From positions 3,224,001 through 3,288,000 of the forward strand of contig OZ255624.1 of assembly GCA_965276675.1 (NCBI GenBank): DNA of 64,000 bases, given 5' to 3'. Shown in pieces: positions 52,990-61,186 of this stretch (position 1 is the first letter of the stretch; the number at the start of each line of letters is the position of its first letter). This stretch comes from G965276675 sp965276675. Its GTDB lineage: Bacteria; Acidobacteriota; Terriglobia; Terriglobales; Acidobacteriaceae. The notes beneath the pieces are model-generated. The model saw nothing but the letters and a program-made list of their open reading frames with translations. It was not told where the DNA came from and searched no databases. The position numbers and the translations under genes were made by a program.

Positions 52990-55230
52990 ATGAAGCGACT
53001 CCTTGCAGCCGTTGGCGCATTCATGTGCGCCCTTGCTCCTGTTGCTTTTGCGCAGAACTTTACGCTCTCTGGCCACAAGCTGATCAACTCGAGCGGCAAC
53101 ACCGTCCCCAATGCGACGACCGGATTTACGACATCCAACTCCACGGCGGGAGTCCTTGGAGCGTCCATCAGCCCATCAGGAAGCGCTACAAATGTATACA
53201 TTTCAAACACCGGTTGCCCACAGGGAGCAGACCTGAACACGGGATTTCTCTACGGAACCACCACCCCAGCGCCGGACGCGGGCCCGTGCATCACGAAGTA
53301 CCTCAAGACGCACATGTTGCCGGGCAAGATGCTGCTCCTACATCAGGACGGCAGCTCTGTATCCTCCGGCATCTCGGGTCCGACCGGAGGCTGGGGGATT
53401 GTCTCTGACGTCCCATCCGGGATCAGCATGGTCACGATCACCGGCTGCGCGATCAGCAACAATACTCTTGGATGTACAACGCTCCCGAATAACCTAATCG
53501 CTGGGCAGGGCATTGTCCTGAACGGCTTTGCGACATCGACCTACCTAAACCTCGTTCCGGCTGTCGTCTCCGCAGCCAATCTCACTAGCACCTCCTTTCA
53601 GGTGCCTTTTTCACACGCCGATGCCACAGTCGAGAACGGAGCAGCCCAGGTGCTCTATGGGAGCGGCTTCTTTCAGAAGGCTGGCTCGAATACTGACGTC
53701 ATCAACAACGGAGCGACGAACCCTCCCTGCCCTGGCGGCTACAGCGATCCCGGCTGGGCAACGCCGGGGCCAGCTCCGGCGCGAGGCTCTGGCATCATCT
53801 TTCAAAACTTGATGATCAACGGCAACCGCGTGCACAACTCCACGACCGGCAGTCTCACCGGCCGGGGCGGCTTCACGGCGACTTATGGCGCAGCCTACTG
53901 CTCGTTTATAGGCATGAATATCTACGATGTGAATAATGTGGACATCGAGGGCAATTACTTCTTCCAAACTTCGGCCTACAATCTCCGACTGATGAACGAT
54001 GGCTTTGTCACCGTCAACCATAATCGGTTTGATGAGTTCGGCCCTGGCGCTGGAGTTTACGAGTCCAACAGTGATGGCCTGCATATCAGCGGGCCAGCGA
54101 ACAACATCACGGCGGACGGCAACTACTTCAAAACCGGGGATGACGCTTGGGCGCTAAACGCTCCCGAAGGCTGGGTTGGTCCAATCACCTATATCAACAT
54201 CACCAACTCTCAGTATGAGCAGGCGCTATCCGGCGGCCGTATGTACACCTATAGCACCGCGCCGCCGAGCGGTGACGCCATGCCAACCATCAGCCATATC
54301 ACCGTCTCTGGTGCGACGGGAACCGTGCAGGTCGTTCCCTTTATCATCGGCAACGAGGGGAAGCATTCCATGCCCATCCGACTCACGATGTCTGATATTA
54401 AGTTCTCGAACATCGCCATTCAGATGCAGCCAGGCGCCTACTCCGGGAACCTGAACCTCGGCAATGGCATTGTCATTGCGGATAACATCGCTGACCTCAG
54501 CTTCAACGACGTGCAGATCGATGACATCGCTAGCACCTCTTCTGCCCCGGGCTTCATAAACTTCACAGATGGAGCAAACGTGGTTTCGCTGAACCTGACC
54601 AACGTCACCGCCAACCGCAACTCTGGGGGCTCGAGCGTCGCAGGAATCGTTGACCTTGCCGCTGGCTACTACAGCCCTGCGGGCACCGGCCTCATTAACC
54701 GCCTTACAATCAACGGCGCGCGGATCGTCGATTCTGACGGGGGCTCTCGCAGCGCCGTTGCTAACGCGATCAACATGGGTACTTACAGCATCACCACACT
54801 CTCGGTCTCCGGGCTGGATTACACCAACATTACAAACCTAGTCTCGAATGCCTCGAAGGTCGCGAACTACGGTATTCCAGGTGCTCCTGCACTGGGCGGC
54901 AGGCTCTCGACTTCGAACGTCGTCCTGGCCAGCGGCGCGGGATTGGGGACAGTCAACACGGTCACGGGCAGGGACGGCACGCACGATATTTCGATCACGA
55001 CCGGAGGCTCGCCGGAGGCAGGTCAAGCCCTGTTTACTACCACGTTTACTATCTCGCGCGGTCATACTAGCTACTGCATACAGACGCCGACCAGCAACAC
55101 CGCGAGCGCTCTATATGGCGCGCAGCAGGTGTTGACCGTTCCCTCCGGGGAGACTGGTTATACCGTCTACTCCGGTAGTCGCCCGCTTTCGCCGAGAACG
55201 CAGTATTCATGGAGCTTCACCTGCCCGTAG
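52990..55230 (+). CDS. Secreted parallel beta-helix protein, GH28 (polygalacturonase)-like
   Basis: 746 residues. A clean Sec signal (LLAAVGAFMCALAPVAFAQ) leads. Residues about 260-560 are repeated short strands of the type NIYDVNNVDIEGNYFF, NHNRFDEFG, ITADGNYF, as in right-handed beta-helices. ESNSDGLHISGPANN and NYFKTGDDAWALNAPEGW match the NTDG and GDD(C/A)(I/W)A motifs of GH28, where the three Asp are catalytic. The GH28 GHG and RIK motifs are not clearly seen, so the enzyme is a distant member or another pectin-active beta-helix family. The first 250 and last 150 residues are unplaced. Confidence 0.68.
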   Translation: MKRLLAAVGAFMCALAPVAFAQNFTLSGHKLINSSGNTVPNATTGFTTSNSTAGVLGASISPSGSATNVYISNTGCPQGADLNTGFLYGTTTPAPDAGPCITKYLKTHMLPGKMLLLHQDGSSVSSGISGPTGGWGIVSDVPSGISMVTITGCAISNNTLGCTTLPNNLIAGQGIVLNGFATSTYLNLVPAVVSAANLTSTSFQVPFSHADATVENGAAQVLYGSGFFQKAGSNTDVINNGATNPPCPGGYSDPGWATPGPAPARGSGIIFQNLMINGNRVHNSTTGSLTGRGGFTATYGAAYCSFIGMNIYDVNNVDIEGNYFFQTSAYNLRLMNDGFVTVNHNRFDEFGPGAGVYESNSDGLHISGPANNITADGNYFKTGDDAWALNAPEGWVGPITYINITNSQYEQALSGGRMYTYSTAPPSGDAMPTISHITVSGATGTVQVVPFIIGNEGKHSMPIRLTMSDIKFSNIAIQMQPGAYSGNLNLGNGIVIADNIADLSFNDVQIDDIASTSSAPGFINFTDGANVVSLNLTNVTANRNSGGSSVAGIVDLAAGYYSPAGTGLINRLTINGARIVDSDGGSRSAVANAINMGTYSITTLSVSGLDYTNITNLVSNASKVANYGIPGAPALGGRLSTSNVVLASGAGLGTVNTVTGRDGTHDISITTGGSPEAGQALFTTTFTISRGHTSYCIQTPTSNTASALYGAQQVLTVPSGETGYTVYSGSRPLSPRTQYSWSFTCP

Positions 55231-55303
55231 CACGGCCATAATGCCATTCCAGAGGGCTACCTCGGGGCCTTTCCAGTTCAGGTCACAGCTCGCTAAATTT
55301 CTA

Positions 55304-55333
55304 TTGACAGCGGTCTGATTACCAGACTAGCAT
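55304..55333 (+). promoter_or_regulatory. Promoter with GGTCTGA/TTACCAG operator, upstream of TonB receptor
   Basis: TTGACA (55304-55309), 18-base spacer with CGGTCTGATTACCAG (55311-55325), TAGCAT (55328-55333). Nearly identical, base for base, to the promoter at 47425-47454, including flanking CTA before and ATCC after. Confidence 0.65.
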
Positions 55334-55530
55334 CCCCGCTATTAATCAGTTACCTGTGAGTGCTTATCTAGGTTTGGCAACTTGCAGTGGCCTACGCGTG
55401 TAAGGGTGCAGCGGAGAGGTCAACACGTATGACCTCACACGTTCGCGGCACCAGAAATGCCGGTATTAACAGGCGAGGCTCTCAGCGCTCATGCAAGGGA
55501 TAAGTTTTGCGATAGAAAAGGGGTTCACCC

Positions 55531-58500
55531 ATGATCCATTTGTCGCCTGATATGCAGACCCACCAGCTATTCATCGCGCGTTGCCTGAAGCTCCAGGTTC
55601 GAGTGGTGGCACAGGACGCTACATCCCGCAGTAATCTAGCCGCGCAACGATTTAGGCCCCTGCCCCGATGGTTATCTCTTCCATTGTGTCTTTGTCTACT
55701 TATGATTGCGCCGGCTAGCTTCGTCTGGTCACAAACCCCGAGTTCAATCAATGGAACGGTGGTGGATGCGAGCGGAGCACCAGTTGCTGATGCGCAACTG
55801 ACACTCATCACTATACAGACCGGTCAGGAGCGTCACGTTTCAACTTCTTCACAGGGATTTTTCAACTTCCCAGAGCTTACGCCCGCCTCATATAGTCTCA
55901 AGGTTGCTGCGGCAGGCTTTAAGGATGTCCTGTATGACTCGTTGCAACTCACGCTAGGACGACAATTGACAGTCCCGGTGGTCTTACCTGTTGGTAACGT
56001 CAGCGAGACCGTTAACGTCACGGGTGAACCTCCCCAAATTACAACTTCCACCAGTACCATTAGCCACCTGGTGGATTCGAAGCGTATTGAGGACCTCCCG
56101 CTGAACGGCCGCAATCCGCTCCAGCTGGTAGCCCTAGTTCCTGGGGCTGTTTCAAGAGGAACAACTGGGCAGTTTGGTGCGACGAATATACAATTTCAAA
56201 TGTCTGGAAGTGACCCTAACGACAATAACTATAGCCTGGATGGCGGCTTCTTTATGAACGCCTTCTATAACATTCCCGCCGATTACCCCAATCCCGACGC
56301 CCTTCAGGAGTTTTTGGTGACTACGCGGGACTACAGTGTTTCGCTTGGTCGCGGCCTTAGTTCCATATCCGCTGTCACCAAATCGGGCACAAATAGCTTT
56401 CATGGAACGGCATTTGAGTTTCTGCGCAATACGGTCCTAGATGCTGCCAACTACTTTTCGACCAAGCCTTCAGATTTTAAGCGCAATCAATTCGGCGCAA
56501 CCGTCGGAGGGCCAATCGTTCGTAATAAGCTATTCTTCTTTGGATCCTATCAAGGCACCATCGTTCGGGGATCACCTGGTCTGTATACCTATACGTCTCT
56601 TTCGCCCGCTGAGCGCCAGGGTAATTTCTCCAGCCTATCCACCCCGATTACCGATCCGGTTACGGGAGCACCGTTTCCTGGCAACATCATACCGCCCGGT
56701 CGTATTGAGCCATATGCGACAAATTTCATTAAGCAGTTCCTTCCAGCAGTAAATTCCCCGGGCAACATCTTCAGGTTTGCACCGGCAAGCACAGAGAACG
56801 GAACGCAAATACTTACCAAGGTCGACTACCTGATTACACCTAACGACCACGTATCGGCGCGGTATCTGTGGGAGAACGACCCGCAGGTGGGCAATGGAGT
56901 GAGCCAGTATTTAGATAGTACGTGGCTGGCAAATCTACCGACCCGAAGCCAGAGCATCTTATTAAATTACACGAAGGTGCTCTCGTCTAGTGCGGTCAAC
57001 ACAGCAATCCTAGACTATGACCGCGCCACGTATGGAGTTATAAACCGCAAGAACTTTTCATTGGCGGGACTGGGCCTAGACATCAAGGACAACGCCGTCC
57101 TTGAATACGGGCTGACGACGAATTCAATCTTGAGTATCGGCGGCTATTTCCAAGCAGGAGCAGGCGTCCCCACACGCGACATCGTTCCCGTGACTCACTT
57201 CGAGGACACATTGTCTCTCACAAAGGGCCGTCACCAACTGAATGTTGGTGTAGAACTTTACCACAGCAGGATCAATCAAATTCAGAACTACGAGACCGGC
57301 GGAGTTATGAGCTTTAGCGGATTCGCAACCGGAGATGCTGCTGCGGACTTCCTCTTGGGCGATTTCTCAAACTACGCGCAACTCACACCTCTTATAACGC
57401 GCCTCCGGCAGACAATACCCAGCGTATTTGTACAAGACAATATTCGAATTGGACGTAATGTTACGGTGAATGCCGGCGTGCGTTGGGATCCATTCCGTCC
57501 CTTTGTATCCGAAGATGGCGAGCTGGGCACGTACATTCCGGGGAGACAATCGACAGTATTCCCACTGATGGCACCCGGACTGTTGTATCCCGGCGACAGA
57601 GGGATCCCAAAAGGCGTGGCTGCCTCTCGGTATAACAATTTCGCCCCCCGTGTCGGTTTAGCGTGGGATGTTACGGGAGATGGTCGTACTTCGGTTCGGC
57701 TAGGCGCTGGGCTCTTTTTTATGCCGACCGTCCAAGGCATCAATTTCAACAGATTTCCGCAAACGCCACCATTTGGATTTTCAGTGAACAATAGCGCAGG
57801 GAACGCTAACTCGATATGGGCTAGTCCTCCTTTCAACGGCGTTAACCCCTTCCCGCGGCCGAACGTTACGGATAAGGCAGCGTTGGTCAAGATTCCTTTT
57901 ACACCCACCACCGCGGACACATCTCTGCAACTACCCTTCAAGACAACACTTGAGCAACAGTGGAGCTTGTCTGTACAGCACGCGATTAGCAACAATGCGG
58001 CTCTCGAAGTCGCATATGTCGGTTCGGCAGCCTCGCACCTCCTAAGTTCCCATGAAGGCAATCCGGCGGTGTATATTCCCGGGCAATCGACGGAGGCCAA
58101 CACGCAGGCGCGGCGCATAAATCCAAATATAGGTCCAATAAATCAACTGGGCAATTTCATCAGTAGTAACTACAATGGCCTGCAACTTGACTTCAATAAG
58201 CGCTATTCGAAGGGCGTGACCCTGCTATCCTCGTATACCTGGTCGAAGACTTTAGGCGTGCAGAGTCCTTTCGGCGAAGGGGCAGCGGGCCCGCGTGATC
58301 CGTTCAACTTCAACCTGGACTATGGTCCGGCTGGCTCGGATATAACCCATAATTGGGTGACCTCATTCCTCTGGGATTTGCCGCTGAACCAACATGTGGA
58401 ATCGCGCCCGTTGCGCGCTCTGTTTGGGGGCTGGCAATCTAGCATAATCAACAGCTTACACTCTGGTTTCCCGTTTTCGGTCTATTCTGGATTGGATAAC

Positions 58501-58878
58501 TCATTCAGCGGGATAGGAGAAGATACAGCAGACCTAGTTGGCAACCCCCATCTTCCCTCAGGGCGGTCTCATACACAGGAGTTGCAAAAGTGGTTTAATA
58601 CTTCCGCATTCCAAACGAATCCGATAGGCACATTCGGAAATACAGGTATTAATTGGCTGCGAGGACCAGGTTTCTGGGATATGGATCTGGGATTGACCAA
58701 GCGATTTGAGCTCCCAGAATCAATGAGTATGGAGTTTAGGAGCATGTTCTACAACGCCTTCAATCATCCTAATTTTGGGAATCCCTCCAATACGCTCACG
58801 AGCCCGACCTTCGGGTCAATCACGTCTACCGCCTCGGACCCACGCGTTATCGAGTTTGGTTTAAAGATCCTTTTTTGA
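55531..58878 (+). CDS. TonB-dependent receptor, Oar-like, with carboxypeptidase-regulatory-like domain
   Basis: 1115 residues. A rather long N-terminal region precedes the signal helix (LSLPLCLCLLMIAPASFVWS). Then come the Ig-like domain (SINGTVVDASGAPVADAQLT), the plug (IEDLPLNGRNPLQLVALVPG, a motif shared by this receptor class) and the barrel, ending in RVIEFGLKILF with terminal Phe. The true start may be internal, closer to the signal helix. It sits in the operon-like pectin block, and its operator is shared with the GH36 gene, so uptake of galacto- or uronate-containing oligosaccharides is the working idea. Confidence 0.92.
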   Translation: MIHLSPDMQTHQLFIARCLKLQVRVVAQDATSRSNLAAQRFRPLPRWLSLPLCLCLLMIAPASFVWSQTPSSINGTVVDASGAPVADAQLTLITIQTGQERHVSTSSQGFFNFPELTPASYSLKVAAAGFKDVLYDSLQLTLGRQLTVPVVLPVGNVSETVNVTGEPPQITTSTSTISHLVDSKRIEDLPLNGRNPLQLVALVPGAVSRGTTGQFGATNIQFQMSGSDPNDNNYSLDGGFFMNAFYNIPADYPNPDALQEFLVTTRDYSVSLGRGLSSISAVTKSGTNSFHGTAFEFLRNTVLDAANYFSTKPSDFKRNQFGATVGGPIVRNKLFFFGSYQGTIVRGSPGLYTYTSLSPAERQGNFSSLSTPITDPVTGAPFPGNIIPPGRIEPYATNFIKQFLPAVNSPGNIFRFAPASTENGTQILTKVDYLITPNDHVSARYLWENDPQVGNGVSQYLDSTWLANLPTRSQSILLNYTKVLSSSAVNTAILDYDRATYGVINRKNFSLAGLGLDIKDNAVLEYGLTTNSILSIGGYFQAGAGVPTRDIVPVTHFEDTLSLTKGRHQLNVGVELYHSRINQIQNYETGGVMSFSGFATGDAAADFLLGDFSNYAQLTPLITRLRQTIPSVFVQDNIRIGRNVTVNAGVRWDPFRPFVSEDGELGTYIPGRQSTVFPLMAPGLLYPGDRGIPKGVAASRYNNFAPRVGLAWDVTGDGRTSVRLGAGLFFMPTVQGINFNRFPQTPPFGFSVNNSAGNANSIWASPPFNGVNPFPRPNVTDKAALVKIPFTPTTADTSLQLPFKTTLEQQWSLSVQHAISNNAALEVAYVGSAASHLLSSHEGNPAVYIPGQSTEANTQARRINPNIGPINQLGNFISSNYNGLQLDFNKRYSKGVTLLSSYTWSKTLGVQSPFGEGAAGPRDPFNFNLDYGPAGSDITHNWVTSFLWDLPLNQHVESRPLRALFGGWQSSIINSLHSGFPFSVYSGLDNSFSGIGEDTADLVGNPHLPSGRSHTQELQKWFNTSAFQTNPIGTFGNTGINWLRGPGFWDMDLGLTKRFELPESMSMEFRSMFYNAFNHPNFGNPSNTLTSPTFGSITSTASDPRVIEFGLKILF

Positions 58879-59176
58879 AGTGCATATATTGTGAGCAGTG
58901 ACGGCGGCTCCTCAACCCCCCGACGCAGTGACGCTTGCCGGTATTCCTCGGATCGCGCCAAAGCAAGATCCACGGCATCCGTCTTCACTCGAAGGGCGCG
59001 GTCGGCCTATTTGGGGCATCGTGGATAGGTCGGGATCAAGGTACCTGCGGTGCATGGCTCATCCGTGCTCGTTGCTTAGGCGCGAGCGCCGGAAGGCTTC
59101 TGCCTATGCTCCCTTAAGCCGGTCATAGATAAGGTTGATCAATTCAACTTCTTTGTAAACTATCAATTTGCATCTG

Positions 59177-59190
59177 TTGCGGTATACCAT
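59177..59190. promoter_or_regulatory. GGTATACC palindrome upstream of mannitol dehydrogenase family gene
   Basis: GCGGTATACCAT holds the perfect palindrome GGTATACC (59181-59188), the core recognised by UxuR/ExuR-type GntR regulators of hexuronate genes. It lies about 30 bases upstream of the ATG. Confidence 0.4.
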
Positions 59191-59216
59191 GCCGACATCC
59201 TCTAGAGGGGAATGCG

Positions 59217-60779
59217 ATGATGATGGACAAAAGCGCTTCGCGCCGCGTTTGGGACTCAGCGGAATCGGACGTCCAAAACGACAGAGAGTCAACTGAACGG
59301 ATTCCCTTATCGAACGAAACGTTAGCCCATCTTTCAAAGACAGTGTTAAGCCCAGGCTATGACCGAGATAAGATCTCTGCCGGCATCGTACATATCGGCG
59401 TAGGCAACTTCCACAGGGCCCATGAAGCGCTTTATGTGGATCGCTGTCTTCATCTTCCCGGCCAAGAAGGATGGGGTATTGTAGGCGTCGGCCTCGGGGA
59501 AAGTGAGGAGAAGCTTGAGAAGGCACGCGCATTCAGGTCACAGAACGGCCTCTATACTCTGATCGAGCATGCGCCGAATGGCGATGTCGAGATGCGTGTT
59601 ATTGGAGCGCTGCTCGACTATCTTTACGCTCCATCGCAAACCGAAGCTGTCCTCGATCGTTTGGCTCACCCGAATACGCGCATCTTATCGCTCACGATCA
59701 GCGAAGGTGGGTACAACATCAACGAAGCGAGTGGGCAGTTTGTTCTGGCAAATCCGGCCGTTCAGCATGATCTTGCGGTCCCGCAACAACCCCGCACAGC
59801 CTTCGGCTTCATCGTTGAGGGCCTTGCGCGGCGACGTGCGGCAGGGCTTGGCGGCTTCACAGTCCTGTCCTGCGACAATCTGCGCGGCAATGGAGCGGTA
59901 GCACATAAGGCGATCACGAGCTTCGCCAGAGCGCGAGATCAAGGGCTTGCCACGTGGATCGAGAACTCGGTGAGTTTTCCAAACAGCATGGTGGATCGTA
60001 TTGCACCGAGCGTTGGTCCGGAGGACAAGCACCGTGCCAGGGAACTCACGGGCATTGAGGATGCGGTCCCGGTGGTCGCCGAATCTTTCATACAATGGGT
60101 CTTGGAGGATAACTTCGTAGCTGGCCGTCCTGCTTTCGATCGGGTGGGCGTCGAATTCCGCAACGACATCGAACGTTTTGAAGCTATGAAAGGGCGCCTG
60201 ATCAACGCGTCGCATATGATGCTGTCATATCCCGCGTTGCTGTGTGGCTATCGCTTTGTGGACGAAGCCGTGCGGCAGCCGGTCATGGCTGCTTTTCTGG
60301 ACGTTTTCATGGAAAAGGACGTGATCCCGTTATTGGAAGGACCGGTGGGCGTATCGTTGCAGGCCTACAAGCGTCAGGTGATCGAGCGGTTCGCCAATCG
60401 CGCCATCGGAGATGGACTATTCCGTATTTCTAGGAATGGGATCACAAAACTGCCGGTGTTCTTATCGAAAACTCTGATGCAGCTGCTAAGCCGTGGCGGT
60501 CCGTTCGAACGGGTGGCGGTCTGCCTCGCGAGTTTCGAGCGCTACTTCGATGGCCGCGACTTCAATGGTGCTACCTTCACTGTCTACGAACCACATCTAA
60601 CCGATCATGATCGAGCGCTCCTGGACTCGAATGATCAGCTAGCGATCCTGAAATTATCGCCGTTCGAACCTCTCGGGCTGTTCTCAAACGAAGCGTTTAA
60701 GGACATCTTTTTGGCGACGCGGAATCGCCTTGCGAATGAGGGTCCCCTGGCTGCACTTACCTTTGCCGCCAATGCGTAA
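59217..60779 (+). CDS. Mannitol dehydrogenase family protein (fructuronate reductase / mannitol 2-dehydrogenase-like)
   Basis: 520 residues from ATG behind GAGGGG. The NAD-binding domain carries GIVHIGVGNFHRAHEALYVD and GWGIVGVGL; the C-terminal domain has KGRLINASHMMLSYPALLCG with the KxxxxNxxH catalytic set typical of polyol-specific long-chain dehydrogenases. Relatives include UxuB (fructuronate to mannonate) and MtlK. In a pectin-degradation block, a role in hexuronate or polyol metabolism is likely, but the sequence does not separate UxuB from mannitol 2-dehydrogenase. Confidence 0.88.
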   Translation: MMMDKSASRRVWDSAESDVQNDRESTERIPLSNETLAHLSKTVLSPGYDRDKISAGIVHIGVGNFHRAHEALYVDRCLHLPGQEGWGIVGVGLGESEEKLEKARAFRSQNGLYTLIEHAPNGDVEMRVIGALLDYLYAPSQTEAVLDRLAHPNTRILSLTISEGGYNINEASGQFVLANPAVQHDLAVPQQPRTAFGFIVEGLARRRAAGLGGFTVLSCDNLRGNGAVAHKAITSFARARDQGLATWIENSVSFPNSMVDRIAPSVGPEDKHRARELTGIEDAVPVVAESFIQWVLEDNFVAGRPAFDRVGVEFRNDIERFEAMKGRLINASHMMLSYPALLCGYRFVDEAVRQPVMAAFLDVFMEKDVIPLLEGPVGVSLQAYKRQVIERFANRAIGDGLFRISRNGITKLPVFLSKTLMQLLSRGGPFERVAVCLASFERYFDGRDFNGATFTVYEPHLTDHDRALLDSNDQLAILKLSPFEPLGLFSNEAFKDIFLATRNRLANEGPLAALTFAANA

Positions 60780-61186
60780 GTTCCGAGAGATGCCGCTCGG
60801 AGGGTTACAACGTGTTTGTCACGGGAGGAGAACGCTCCGGGCCGAGCGCTTCATGGTGAGAAAAGCTCGAAGAACCGCGAGGGGATCTCTAGGCTATCTC
60901 TCGGCCGACGGGTTCGGCCGCTCGGGCGCGCCAACATCTCCCACCCGGCCAGAGAGACGCGAAGCGATCGGTACAGCGTGGCACCTTGGCAAGTTACATA
61001 GTGATTCTGAGTACGCGCAGCTTATCGAACAGTGGCTCGCCTTATTAACAATGGAAAACGCGCTGGGCTCTCGATTAAGCTCAATGCTTCTAAGCGGAGG
61101 ATAGTGAAGCTGATCTGATTGACTCCGAATACGAAGCAAATAGTTGATCTGAGTGTGCCACAATCGGAATCGGACAGGTACTTGAT
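60780..61186. other. Intergenic, no gene recognised
   Basis: About 400 bases. A plus-strand frame ends at 61104 (LHSDSEYAQLIEQWLALLTM), mildly protein-like but without family or ribosome site; possibly a remnant. The promoter of the next gene should be in the right half. Confidence 0.35.
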
